From the NCBI GenBank assembly GCA_001970855.1, contig LSSN01000985.1, positions 1 through 10,531 on the forward strand: a stretch of 10,531 nt of DNA, given 5' to 3'. This document shows positions 1 to 8,316 of this stretch, piece after piece. A model generated the notes under the pieces. That model ran no database searches. It was not told the DNA's origin and saw only the letters and a program-made list of their open reading frames with translations. Numbering within the stretch: position 1 is the stretch's first letter; each line of letters starts with the position of its first letter. The position numbers and the translations under genes are program-made. The stretch comes from Smittium culicis (Eukaryota > Kickxellomycota > Harpellomycetes > Harpellales > Legeriomycetaceae).

Positions 1-152
<152 letters not shown>

Positions 153-2880
153 CAAAGGATATGATTGCTAAGAAAAAATTAAAAAAAATTCAAGCCAAAA
201 ATTTTTATGCAAAATCTTAAGGAAAACATGGATTTAATAGATTTTTTTAATATAATACTCCTGATTTTCTTATACTATTTTAGTAATTTTTAAATTATTC
301 GTCTTGTAATAGTAAAAAATATAAAAAATCACGTTTTTAAGTTTTTAAAAGCACGCTGGATGATTTATGAGTTTATTCATGAATCAAAAAAGCAAAAAAT
401 TTGGTCTTTTGATTTTCAAAATGATAACATGATTTTTTTCTCAGAACTAACTTATAATTTAAAAGGCGCATTGAATGTTGTTATATCTTATGGAAAATTT
501 TTAACTTTTTGATTGATTAAATTCTTTGTGATGTAATTTTAATTGAGATCCTTTTGTGATATGAATGAATAGAGAATAGGAAATCTTTAAAAAATGTATT
601 TTTTTTTTGTGTCAGAGAGTTTATTAAAAATTTTGCTAAAGTATACAAAAAACTATAAAAAAATATTTATTTAAGGTAAAAAAATATTAAAAAAATAAAT
701 TTTCAACCGACTCTTTAAAAGAAGGTCAATAAAATTATTTCTTTAGTTCATATTTAAATATGATTTATCTGTCTAGATAAATTAATTGATATTATACTAT
801 ATATAGTAAGTTATTTATATAACTAGTAGGTAGTTTGTAGAATAATAAAAATGATGAAAGTGATTAGTAAAGAATACGACACTATGTGTTTATATGAGTA
901 AATTGCATATAAATTGGGTAAATTTTAATTCTGGCAGCTTTAATTTTATATTTGGGAATTATAAATACAATAATTCAAATTCTGAACTATCAAACTATAT
1001 TTCTATCATTTTAATTTTTTGTAATCAAGATATTTTTTAACTAATTGTAAAAATGAAAGCATAGACACTTATTAATTTAAATATCCAAATTATAAATACT
1101 GCATACATTTAATATTAATATTTATAAATAATTTATTATTATTTTTAGATAAGTTTATTAAAATTAGTTTAATCTACATGTTATTTATAAAATGATAAAT
1201 TATCAAATTATTCAATGATGAAAATTATCATAAGTAGATAACTATCATTAGGGACTATGCCAAATGAACTAATATAATCATTTTAAGTATAAATATAAAT
1301 GTAATCGCTATTAGAATATGGATGCCAATTACAGATTTTTTTCCTACTCTATAGCTTTGATTTTAATTATAGAATTTGGTGATACAAAAATATTATATGA
1401 TTGTAACATCAATCTCCGCTTCTCAGTGAATTGGAAAATTAAACTAAATTAAATTTAAATTACTAATGAAGAAGAATATAGGGTTAAATGGTATCACTGA
1501 AATTTTTTTTCAATGATATTGAGACATTTTAACCGAAATATACACATAGTACTAATGAGTGTTTTTATCTGAAAATTTATACGCTTTTAGTGGTTCATCA
1601 AAAAAATAAAATGAAATATTTTTTATTTTATGAAAAAAAGTTGAGCATATTACATTTAATATTAAAAAAAATTACATGTAAAATAATTATGTACGAGTAA
1701 AAAAAAAATAACTAGTGTGTTCAAAGACTTGTTCCTACTATTTCAAACTTAATTTAAGGTTCTAACTGTCATTTTTTTTGCTAAAAATTGATTTTAATAA
1801 ATCCAATATCATGATTTAGATAAAAAAGTGTATATATGTTTTAATGGATTTATTTTGGTTATTTTAGCGTTTATTAAAGCTTGATATTTATCTTGGATGG
1901 AATTTATGACAGTTTTTATAGTATATTTTTATAGTTAAATGATAAAAAATATTCAATTTATATAATATTTTAAAGATATCTGTTATTTATAAAACGTAGT
2001 ATCAAAAGAAAAAATATAAAGGAATCAATGGAAAAATAATTATAAAACAATATTAGGCCAATCTTTGATCAAAGAGATATTACTATTGAATAACTGGTCA
2101 TATATTTAAATAAATATGATTTTAAAGTCATTCAATATATTTCGGGATTATTCTATTATCATATAACATTCTTTTTAATCCAAAAGTGGAGAGAGGGTGT
2201 TATGTCTGAGTTTGCTATTTAATTAGCAAGTATTAATTTAATTTAGTTTGAAATTTACATATATATTGAGATAAGGGACTAGATTTTGGTTGTTTTTAGA
2301 TCACTTATTATTTCGTACGTAACGAAGCAATATAATATTTGCTAATTTAGATAAAAATCTTGAATGAGGTTTAAAGAGTTCAATTGGGTTTTTTATGATA
2401 TTAACTTAAAAAATACGTATCTATTGTGTAGGGATAGTATATAGAGGATAGTAGTAGAGAATCAAGAGGTCTAATTCCATATTCCACGTGATTGTTTCGA
2501 ATTAATTCTAGCTGAAATGATTTATACTTTTTAGAATGTGGGCGAGAAGTACGTTTAGAGTTTAGGTGTTTGTTGAGCCTAGCTTTAAAAGTATTGGCTA
2601 TTGAGTCACTTGTAATTATTTCATAACAAATAAAAATTTCCTTGTTTTTTATTTGCTTATACTTTTGATAGGGAGAGTTCTATTTGAAGAGGAATTTATG
2701 GAATCTGAATAGAGCAGGGGAACTCGAATAGTATACAAGAAAAAAACGATTGTTCTGATAATCAGTAGTGTTGAATTAACCACTGAATTTGTTGAGGCAA
2801 ATTATTAAATAATAAAGTTAATTGGAATTGTTGGAAAAAAAAAGATCAGCAAATTAGCGGATTAGTCACAGGAATAGATA
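153..2880. other. AT-rich intergenic region, no gene recognised
   Basis: This 2.7-kb stretch has no long open frame on either strand, no tRNA B-box or other RNA-gene signature that I can recognise, and no obvious transposon ends. It contains many A and T runs and short palindromes (for example 761-784, 795-808 and 2062-2075). From about 2200 to 2880 the plus strand is clearly richer in G than in C, as it is near the minus-strand gene at the other end of the window. This could mean minus-strand transcription, but no coding sequence was found there. Short exons of a gene lying off the left edge cannot be excluded. Confidence 0.7.
761..784. repeat. Short inverted repeat (hairpin)
   Basis: TGATTTATCT and AGATAAATTA flank a GTCT loop. 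They form a 10-bp stem with one G-T wobble; the inner eight pairs are perfect. A 14-bp palindrome (TACTATATATAGTA) follows at 795-808. In DNA this AT-rich, short palindromes are common, and no role is claimed. Confidence 0.6.
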
Positions 2881-3039
2881 AAAAAAAGCGCCCAATTAGC
2901 TTAAGCGTGTTCAAAAATGAAAAAGCCAAAATAATAAGCCACTTTTTTTTTATAGAGTGTGCAATAATGCGAAAAATATTTAAATGCGAAACAAAATCAT
3001 ACAAATGTAATTTCGTAATATCATCTATAGTATTACAAA

Positions 3040-3240
3040 TTAAGTATCTGCTTTCCCCAAACCTGGGCAGATATCTACTGCTCTTAAGCCCAAAGTATAC
3101 TTTTCATAAGGTAAATTCCCATTCTGCCAATTTTAAGCTCAGTGCACTATCTATATACAGATACAAGACCTTTATATTACAATTGTTTGCGCTGCCTTAT
3201 CTGTCACGGTTAAGTACTTAAGAATACTCCCTTGGCAGCC
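3040..3240. other. GC-richer island with clustered inverted repeats upstream of the phosphatase gene
   Basis: Hand counts of the 60-base lines give about 27, 40, 32 and 45% GC for 3001-3060, 3061-3120, 3121-3180 and 3181-3240, against 17% for 3241-3300. Four TATCTG/CAGATA cores occur here. TATCTGC (3045-3051) pairs with GCAGATA (3067-3073). ACAGATA (3157-3163) pairs with TATCTGT (3198-3204). GCTGCC (3191-3196) pairs with GGCAGC (3234-3239) around the 12-bp palindrome TTAAGTACTTAA. The island could be an upstream control element (one core, CAGATAA, fits the WGATAR site of GATA factors) or a small structured RNA. A 104-codon plus-strand frame (2907-3221) also crosses it but resembles no protein known to me. 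Confidence 0.4.
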
Positions 3241-3258
3241 TCATCATTTTGAAATAAA

Positions 3259-3306
3259 TATATAAAACCAATTATTTAATACAATTTTGCAGCTATTATA
3301 TAAATT
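3259..3306 (+). promoter_or_regulatory. Possible TATA-containing promoter and ATG-free leader of the phosphatase gene
   Basis: TATATAAAA occurs at 3259-3267 and a second TATATAAAT-type element near 3297-3306, about 215 and 175 bp before the start codon. Between them and the start at 3476 lies a pyrimidine-rich stretch (about 3350-3395), and no ATG occurs from about 3250 onward, which suits a scanned 5' leader. In DNA this AT-rich, TATA-like words arise by chance, so this is weak evidence. Confidence 0.25.
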
Positions 3307-3475
3307 AAACAATTACTCCTTTTTTAAACGATATATTCTAAATAATATTTAGCCTTCTATCCTTTATTCTTCAATCCAATATCTATTTTATTTTAAAAGG
3401 TTATACAGCTCGATCAAGCTGATACGAGACTTCTACGCAAAAAAAAATACTACATTCGTATAGAAATAATACAAA

Positions 3476-4366
3476 ATGAATCCAACTAAAAAGGAGTATA
3501 TCCTGTCATACATCCCCGACTGGGTAGCTATGATCATTATTGGAATTATATGCTGGAGCTTAAACAGTGTTCCACCGTACAATAGGGACTTTTCTTTACA
3601 AGATCCCACAATCAAACACCTGGTTAAACCCGACACGATCCCTTTTTACGCAGCTGTTATGATGGCATACATATTCCCGTTAGTTATCGTATGTGCCTTT
3701 TCATTTTTCAAAACACGCAGCTACTACTCGTTACATATCGGCATCTTATCGCTTACGCTGACCCAGGCAATAACATTGTTTTTCACAACAGTTCTTAAGA
3801 ATTTGGCTGGTAGACCAAGACCAGATTTCATTTCACGTTGTATGATAAATATCCCAAAAATAAACGAGTTCAACGGTTTAGGTCCAGTCAATACTACCTC
3901 TACTGTGCGCGATCCTTTTATTGGTTTTTTCAACAGATCAATTTGCACAAATACTGACAAAAAGGTCCTTTACAACGGAATGAGATCTTTCCCATCTGGG
4001 CACGCTTCCGCTTCCTTCTGCGGACTCATGTTCCTATCACTGTACTTGGCCAGCCATTTGCATCTATACAACGGTAAAGGAAGAACATACAAGGCTATTG
4101 TTGTTGCTACTCCTATCCTTGTAGCCATGATTGTTGCTGTCTCAAGAACTTTTGATAACAGACATCACTGGCAGGACGTTCTGGCTGGTGGAATTCTCGG
4201 AACACTAGTAGCATACTACGTCTACCATATCTACTATCCAAGTCTAAAGGCCCCAAGATGCTTCGTCCCATTTTCATCGCGTTTCAACAAAGACGACTTT
4301 AGGCACCATGGCAGCCACGTTGATCAACATTCATACCAGCTCAACCAACTAAACTCACCCGCTTGA
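3476..4366 (+). CDS. DPP1: PAP2-family lipid phosphate phosphatase (DPP1-like)
   Basis: This encodes a 296-residue integral membrane phosphatase of the type that removes phosphate from diacylglycerol pyrophosphate, phosphatidate and related lipids, with the active site on the far side of the membrane from the cytosol. All three signature blocks of the superfamily are present: K108-X6-R115-P116 (KNLAGRPRP), PSGH at 173-176, and S223-R224-X5-H230-X3-D234. The catalytic histidines are therefore H176 and H230, with D234 as partner. About six hydrophobic segments are visible (roughly 15-31, 58-77, 86-104, 177-194, 206-222, 235-252). The N-terminal RDFSLQDPTI block is typical of the fungal DPP1/LPP branch, and yeast Dpp1 is of similar length. 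There is no intron. The start is the only ATG in the preceding 200 bases and has an A-rich context (ACAAAATG). GC is higher than in the next gene, with many C-ending codons. Family assignment is firm; exact substrate is inferred. Confidence 0.93.
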   Translation: MNPTKKEYILSYIPDWVAMIIIGIICWSLNSVPPYNRDFSLQDPTIKHLVKPDTIPFYAAVMMAYIFPLVIVCAFSFFKTRSYYSLHIGILSLTLTQAITLFFTTVLKNLAGRPRPDFISRCMINIPKINEFNGLGPVNTTSTVRDPFIGFFNRSICTNTDKKVLYNGMRSFPSGHASASFCGLMFLSLYLASHLHLYNGKGRTYKAIVVATPILVAMIVAVSRTFDNRHHWQDVLAGGILGTLVAYYVYHIYYPSLKAPRCFVPFSSRFNKDDFRHHGSHVDQHSYQLNQLNSPA

Positions 4367-5216
4367 ATTTAGTTGCCTCCTACCACCATCCACACCCTCT
4401 CATAAGAACTTAACACTCCAAAATATCAATCTATTTTATAACTGTCTTTTATAAAAAAAAATTATACATATACCTTTTTCTAGCCTTAGCAGCACACTTT
4501 TTAATGTTTATACTTTCCATTTTTTTTATAATACAATGTTTCAGAATTAATATCTATAATACTTATAAAAAAAAAAAATTATTTCATAGCGTTTGAAGCA
4601 ATTTCTGATAAAAAAAGTTTTTAACTCAAATTAATAATTTAGTTATTTTAAAGTAAACAAAAAATATCCAATCATAACAGTATATTCTTTATACTCGTTT
4701 TTTAAATCTTTTCTTTGTATTCTATAACTTTATTCTTTTAGATCAAACATATATTATAGCAAAATTCGCTTATTATCGTTTCTTTCCAAATACTAGACTA
4801 CTATTAATTTTCATATTATAACTACTTTAATACTCATCATCATATAAATAATAAAAACTATTTCAAATATACATGTTCACCCGTATATTTTCTTTCTAAA
4901 AGATATACCAACTCAAAAAATCTATATAATTGTACGCCTATTCAACTTAACAAAAAATTTTTTTTTATTTCACACCTTCTAACATTTAAAACACACATTT
5001 AACAATCAAATATTTAAAAATTCAGTGCAATCAATTTGAGTACATATTTCATCGATTTATATCACTTTTTCTTTTCAATATTGCACAAAAACAAGAAAGT
5101 TAATATATCATTCAAAAATCAGCTCCCTTACCATCAATTTCACCTAAAAAAAAAACAAGAAAATCTATACAAGCAGTAAATTAATAGTTTATGGTATACA
5201 CACAACTTTCGCTGAA
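4367..5216. other. Intergenic spacer: 3' end of the phosphatase gene and upstream region of the MAU2-like gene
   Basis: No coding frame of note occurs here on either strand. The sequence is AT-rich with a clear excess of C over G on the plus strand, for example 12 C to 2 G in 4921-4980. The first 60 bases after the stop are C-rich and pyrimidine-rich, as expected of a 3' untranslated region. A long A run follows at 4565-4578. No clear TATA box or conserved promoter element could be picked out before the next start codon. Confidence 0.6.
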
Positions 5217-5253
5217 ATGCAATACCTCGATCGTCATAATTCTTCAAAGGTAG
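5191..5253 (+). other. Possible short upstream ORF overlapping the MAU2-like start
   Basis: An ATG at 5191 lies 26 bases before the chosen start at 5217, in a different frame, and opens a 20-codon frame ending in TAG at 5251-5253. If it lies in the mRNA, scanning ribosomes would meet it first and pass the true start, which would lower translation. The mRNA 5' end is unknown, so this is only a possibility. The bases after the ATG (GTATAC) also resemble a splice donor. Confidence 0.3.
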
Positions 5254-8010
5254 CCTCGACATCTCAAATCTCCAAAAATTCAAATGATATCAACCAGTAT
5301 TACGCGCACATGTTCCATTTAGCAAGTAGTTTTGTCCACAAGGCATTATTGCACTCAAAACTTTACAGTAACCAAGAATCTTCAAGCAGCCTGCAAAAAA
5401 GGCCAGAAAATATATGCGAAGCCATCGAAACATCGACAACTAACCAAGGAAATTTGAGCGATAACGAGGCAATCAACACCGCTGTCACAGAAAAAAAATT
5501 AATAGATATCGCAAAAAATGAAAATAATATTAGCAATATCCCAACCTTTGAAAGTTCAGTAAGCGAATCTGATATAATTAAGAATATTAAAATAGATTTT
5601 GTCGAGAATAGAAATACCCTAGATAATTTTAATAATTTAGAAACTGATATATTTATTTCCTCAGTCACTAAGAGTATTGATACTAACACTGGCTCGCTTG
5701 CAAATATTGAAACCAATGCTACAATATACGATACTCCCATAAATAACACTCTTGGAATCAATAGTATAGATTTTGATCCAAGTTCTCTTGAAAATATGAT
5801 AATTGATACTAATGTTAATGGAAATACAAAGAATGATATTGTTTCGAACGAAAATATAGAGAATGAAATTGTTGTAGACGAAAATCTTGAAAATCTAATT
5901 GTTGCTGGCGAAAATATAGAATTTGAAATTTTTGCTGAAAAAAGTGTAGAAAACGAAATATCCGCTCAAAGAAGTACTGATATTAATGTTGATATTTCCG
6001 AAAATACTAAAATATCAAATGACAATGAAACTAATAAATTTCCAGAAAATAGTAACACAGCTAGCATCTGTATAGATAATTCACCAACTGATAATAGAAA
6101 AGTAGACAGATCATGTATTATATCTGCAATATCAGTACTGGATTCTCTGTGTGTTCCAAACACACCAGCTCCAGTTGAAAGATTGGCCCGCTTGCAGTTA
6201 GCTCTCATATATAATAAATGGTCTATTGACCCCAAAATACAAGAAAAGCATTTGACGCGCGCATTGTTATTAACACCAATTTGTCCAAATGCAGACAGAT
6301 GGAAACTTTTAATTAATATTTCTCTAATTGATTTGTACATTTCTAACAAAGATTACTCTTTTGCATTAAACCGTCTTGATGAAATGATAAATAGCGCCAA
6401 AGAGTAATATTTTTAATAATTTTTTACCCATATTTAATAACCAAACTTGCTCATTATAGTAACTTTTATTTTTCTTCATTTTATTATCAATTCTATTTTT
6501 TTTTAATATATCATATTGGTTTTTTATTTTATTGAAAAATAGGGATGACGATCCAAAACCTATATACTCTGCCGCTTTTAGCTACATCAAACTGTATAAA
6601 CAAACTCACGATTACTATAGCTTAGAATCAATTCTAAAAGATATATCAGCCTACGCGCTGGATAGAAAAGATAACGATATTTATATCATAGTTACATTAG
6701 AGCTTTTTAATCTTTACATCTCTAGAAATAACCTTGCTGATGCTAAGATTACTGCTACTTTGCTAGAGAACACATTCGCACACCCTAAAAACTCATCTCC
6801 TATATCTAAAGTATATCAATGCCAGTTCCGATTTTTTTTCCTTTATTCTATATTCAATTTGAACCTTGGTTTGCAAAAGCTAGCTACCAAAGCTGCAAAT
6901 TTAGCAAAATCTGCTGTTAATAGCATGACCCTAGAAAATCACAAATCGTCGGATATAAATATTACATTAACTGCAGATAATATGTTTAAAAGCTGTTGTT
7001 CATCGTTCAAAGTCGAATTCAATTCCCAAAATCATCAAAGTGAAGGCCGTCATTTATCAAATCGCAACTATATACAAATATGCTATTTATCCTGTGAAGA
7101 TTCTGACTTGTGGGCGTCATTATTACTAGCAAATTGCCTCAAAGGTAACCCTGAATCGAATTTAGCAACATTAACTATTCTCAATCATTGCAATAAAGTA
7201 TTAAGTTCCAATAAAAATCCAACTAGTCAAAGTATGGATAAACTTTGTTTGCAAGTGCAAACTAATCTGCTACTTTTTGACAACTCAATAAATTTGCGAA
7301 ATTTCGACAAGTCTAACGAATCTCTAAGCTTCCTTTTTGATCTTGGCAGTAAATCAAACTTTGTTTGGAATGCTTATAAACACGATATTATGTTACGCCA
7401 TGCAATACAACTAGTTTTTTCAAATAGTCAAAACATAACCGAACCACTGTCAATATTCACTCTGATATTCGAAAACTCATTCGCTTCTCAATCATTCAAT
7501 CCGAATGTTTGGGCTATTGCAGGAGTTTATTCAGCCTTGATTTATTTGAGCCCCGAACTATATAACCTGAAAATGGCAGCAGGCATACTTGACAAAATTT
7601 TGGACTATTTTAAAGATTCAGATTTGGACAAACCCAGTTTCTTGGTCTTATCCTGTATCAAGCTATTGTCTTCCATAGACTCGCAAGAAACAGTTAAAGC
7701 AAAGTACTACCAATTATTTCTATATATCTATGAAATTTATATCTATCACATTTTTAATTTATATCTATATCTCTCTCTCTTTTTTTTTTTTAGGAGTATG
7801 GTTTTAGATTGTTTGAAGTTTTTTGTAAATTCGTCAACAACATCGCTGCTGATTGTGGCGCTAAACCAAGCAAGCTTCCTATACAGCGCAACGAATAGCT
7901 CTGAGGCAGAGAAAATGGCTAGAACAGCTGCTGGTTTAAGTGAACTAACAAAAAATCCGCTCCTAAGAGAGATATCATCTACCAGCTTATCAAGAATCCA
8001 AAACAACTAA
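5217..8010 (+). CDS. MAU2: MAU2/Scc4-like cohesin-loading TPR protein (three exons, split by two introns)
   Basis: Exons 5217-6403, 6543-7703 and 7794-8010 join to 855 codons (854 residues). Both junctions fall after codon position 2 and restore E396 and K783. The predicted protein is mostly paired helices of TPR type, as in MAU2/Scc4/Ssl3, partner of the NIPBL/Scc2 cohesin loader on chromatin. Residues 28-43 resemble the first helix of the family. Residues 299-395 (LDSLCVPNTPAPVERLARLQ onward) match the early TPR pairs, and 784-854 match the last conserved helices. Between them, residues about 50-295 are an Asn/Glu/Ile-rich low-complexity insert with a decapeptide repeat at 206-255. The protein is therefore longer than the roughly 600-residue yeast and animal proteins, yet it seems to stop short of their extreme C-terminal tail. 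The start is the first ATG in this frame, and M32 is an alternative. Codon use is more AT-rich than in the phosphatase gene. The family call is from remembered similarity; another TPR protein is possible. Confidence 0.66.
5832..5981 (+). repeat. In-frame 30-bp tandem repeat (decapeptide, five copies) in the MAU2-like exon 1
   Basis: Residues 206-255 fall into five ten-residue units: NDIVSNENIE, NEIVVDENLE, NLIVAGENIE, FEIFAEKSVE and NEISAQRSTD. A sixth, weak unit (INVDISENTK) runs to 6011. The consensus is roughly N-E-I-V-x-x-E-N-I-E, acidic with regularly spaced aliphatic residues. The DNA units have drifted (copies 1 and 2 agree at about 21 of 30 bases), but the length is exact, so all variation so far keeps the frame. 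Confidence 0.85.
6404..6542 (+). other. Intron 1 of the MAU2-like gene (139 bp)
   Basis: The donor AAAGA|GTAATA overlaps the in-frame stop that ends exon 1's open frame. The acceptor is AAAAATAG|GGATGA. Removing it joins GA to G, giving Glu, and links two frames that together read as one TPR protein. The interior is T-rich with several in-frame stops. A TAGTAAC word at 6457-6463 is a possible branch site. Confidence 0.85.
7704..7793 (+). other. Intron 2 of the MAU2-like gene (90 bp, in frame and stop-free)
   Basis: The donor is GCAAA|GTACTA and the acceptor lies after a run of CTCTCTC and T residues ending TTTTTTAG. Splicing joins AA to G (Lys783) followed by SMVLDCLKFF. The 90 bp are a multiple of three with no stop, so the reading frame stays open if the intron is kept. 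The kept version would add 30 Tyr/Leu/Ile/Phe-rich residues that look like translated intron. TATATCTAT recurs three times inside. The acceptor is a TAG|GAG tandem site. Confidence 0.8.
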
Positions 8011-8316
8011 CTATTATATTATTATGATTCATATCTAAAATTCATAAAAAGCGTATAATTTATCATGGTTACGCTTTACAATGTCATTCTATTTTCCTTC
8101 GTGTGTTACTACAAAAAAAAATCAATAAAAAGAAAAGTGAAACAATTTTCGATTGAAAAATGTTATTTGGTAGCGCAAAAGTTTATAAATTGAATAATCT
8201 TTAGAAATAATAATAAAAAAATAATAAAAAAAGCAAAAAAAAAAAAAGTATATTCACAATAAGGGAATTATAGAAAAGTAGGAATAAAAAAACAGTAAGA
8301 AAAATAAACGGGAAAT
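8011..8316. other. Convergent 3'-3' spacer between the MAU2-like and CenH3 genes
   Basis: The two stop codons lie 306 bp apart and face each other. AATAAA at 8124-8129, about 114 bp after the MAU2-like stop, is a candidate poly(A) signal for that gene. From 8206 to 8248 the plus strand is nearly all A with AATAAT units, so the CenH3 transcript reads through a T-rich tract soon after its stop. Base skew switches from C-rich to G-rich near 8100. The transcripts may overlap at their 3' ends. Confidence 0.6.
8124..8129 (+). terminator. Candidate polyadenylation signal AATAAA
   Basis: A canonical AATAAA lies about 114 bp downstream of the MAU2-like stop codon, just after a run of nine A residues, where the base skew also changes direction. 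In DNA this A-rich, the match could be chance. Confidence 0.35.

Noticed and set aside
1471..1486. TAGGGTTA word resembling a telomere repeat
   Set aside because: It is a single copy with no tandem array, so it is not a telomere or an internal telomere tract.
2062..2075. 14-bp perfect palindrome TCTTTGATCAAAGA
   Set aside because: It is isolated, with no neighbouring repeat, gene or promoter to give it a meaning. Palindromes of this length can occur by chance in AT-rich DNA.
2485..2491. Minus-strand ATCACGTG, matching the yeast point-centromere CDEI consensus
   Set aside because: No CDEIII-like sequence follows at the expected spacing, and point centromeres are confined to budding yeasts. 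A single E-box-like hexamer is expected by chance.
3133..3253. Minus-strand ATGATGA and CTGA words about 100 bases apart, resembling C/D snoRNA boxes
   Set aside because: The flanking bases do not form a terminal stem, and no internal C'/D' pair was seen. The words are too short to count on their own.
5363..5761. 132-codon minus-strand open frame
   Set aside because: It is antisense to the MAU2-like exon 1 and arises from its low-complexity codons. The same applies to the frames at 5966-6349, 3724-3960, 3433-3636 and 7746-8006.
6532..6542. Separate start for the second MAU2-like frame at TTG 6532
   Set aside because: There is no ATG there. The bases lie within an intron, and the splice join 6403/6543 restores a continuous protein.
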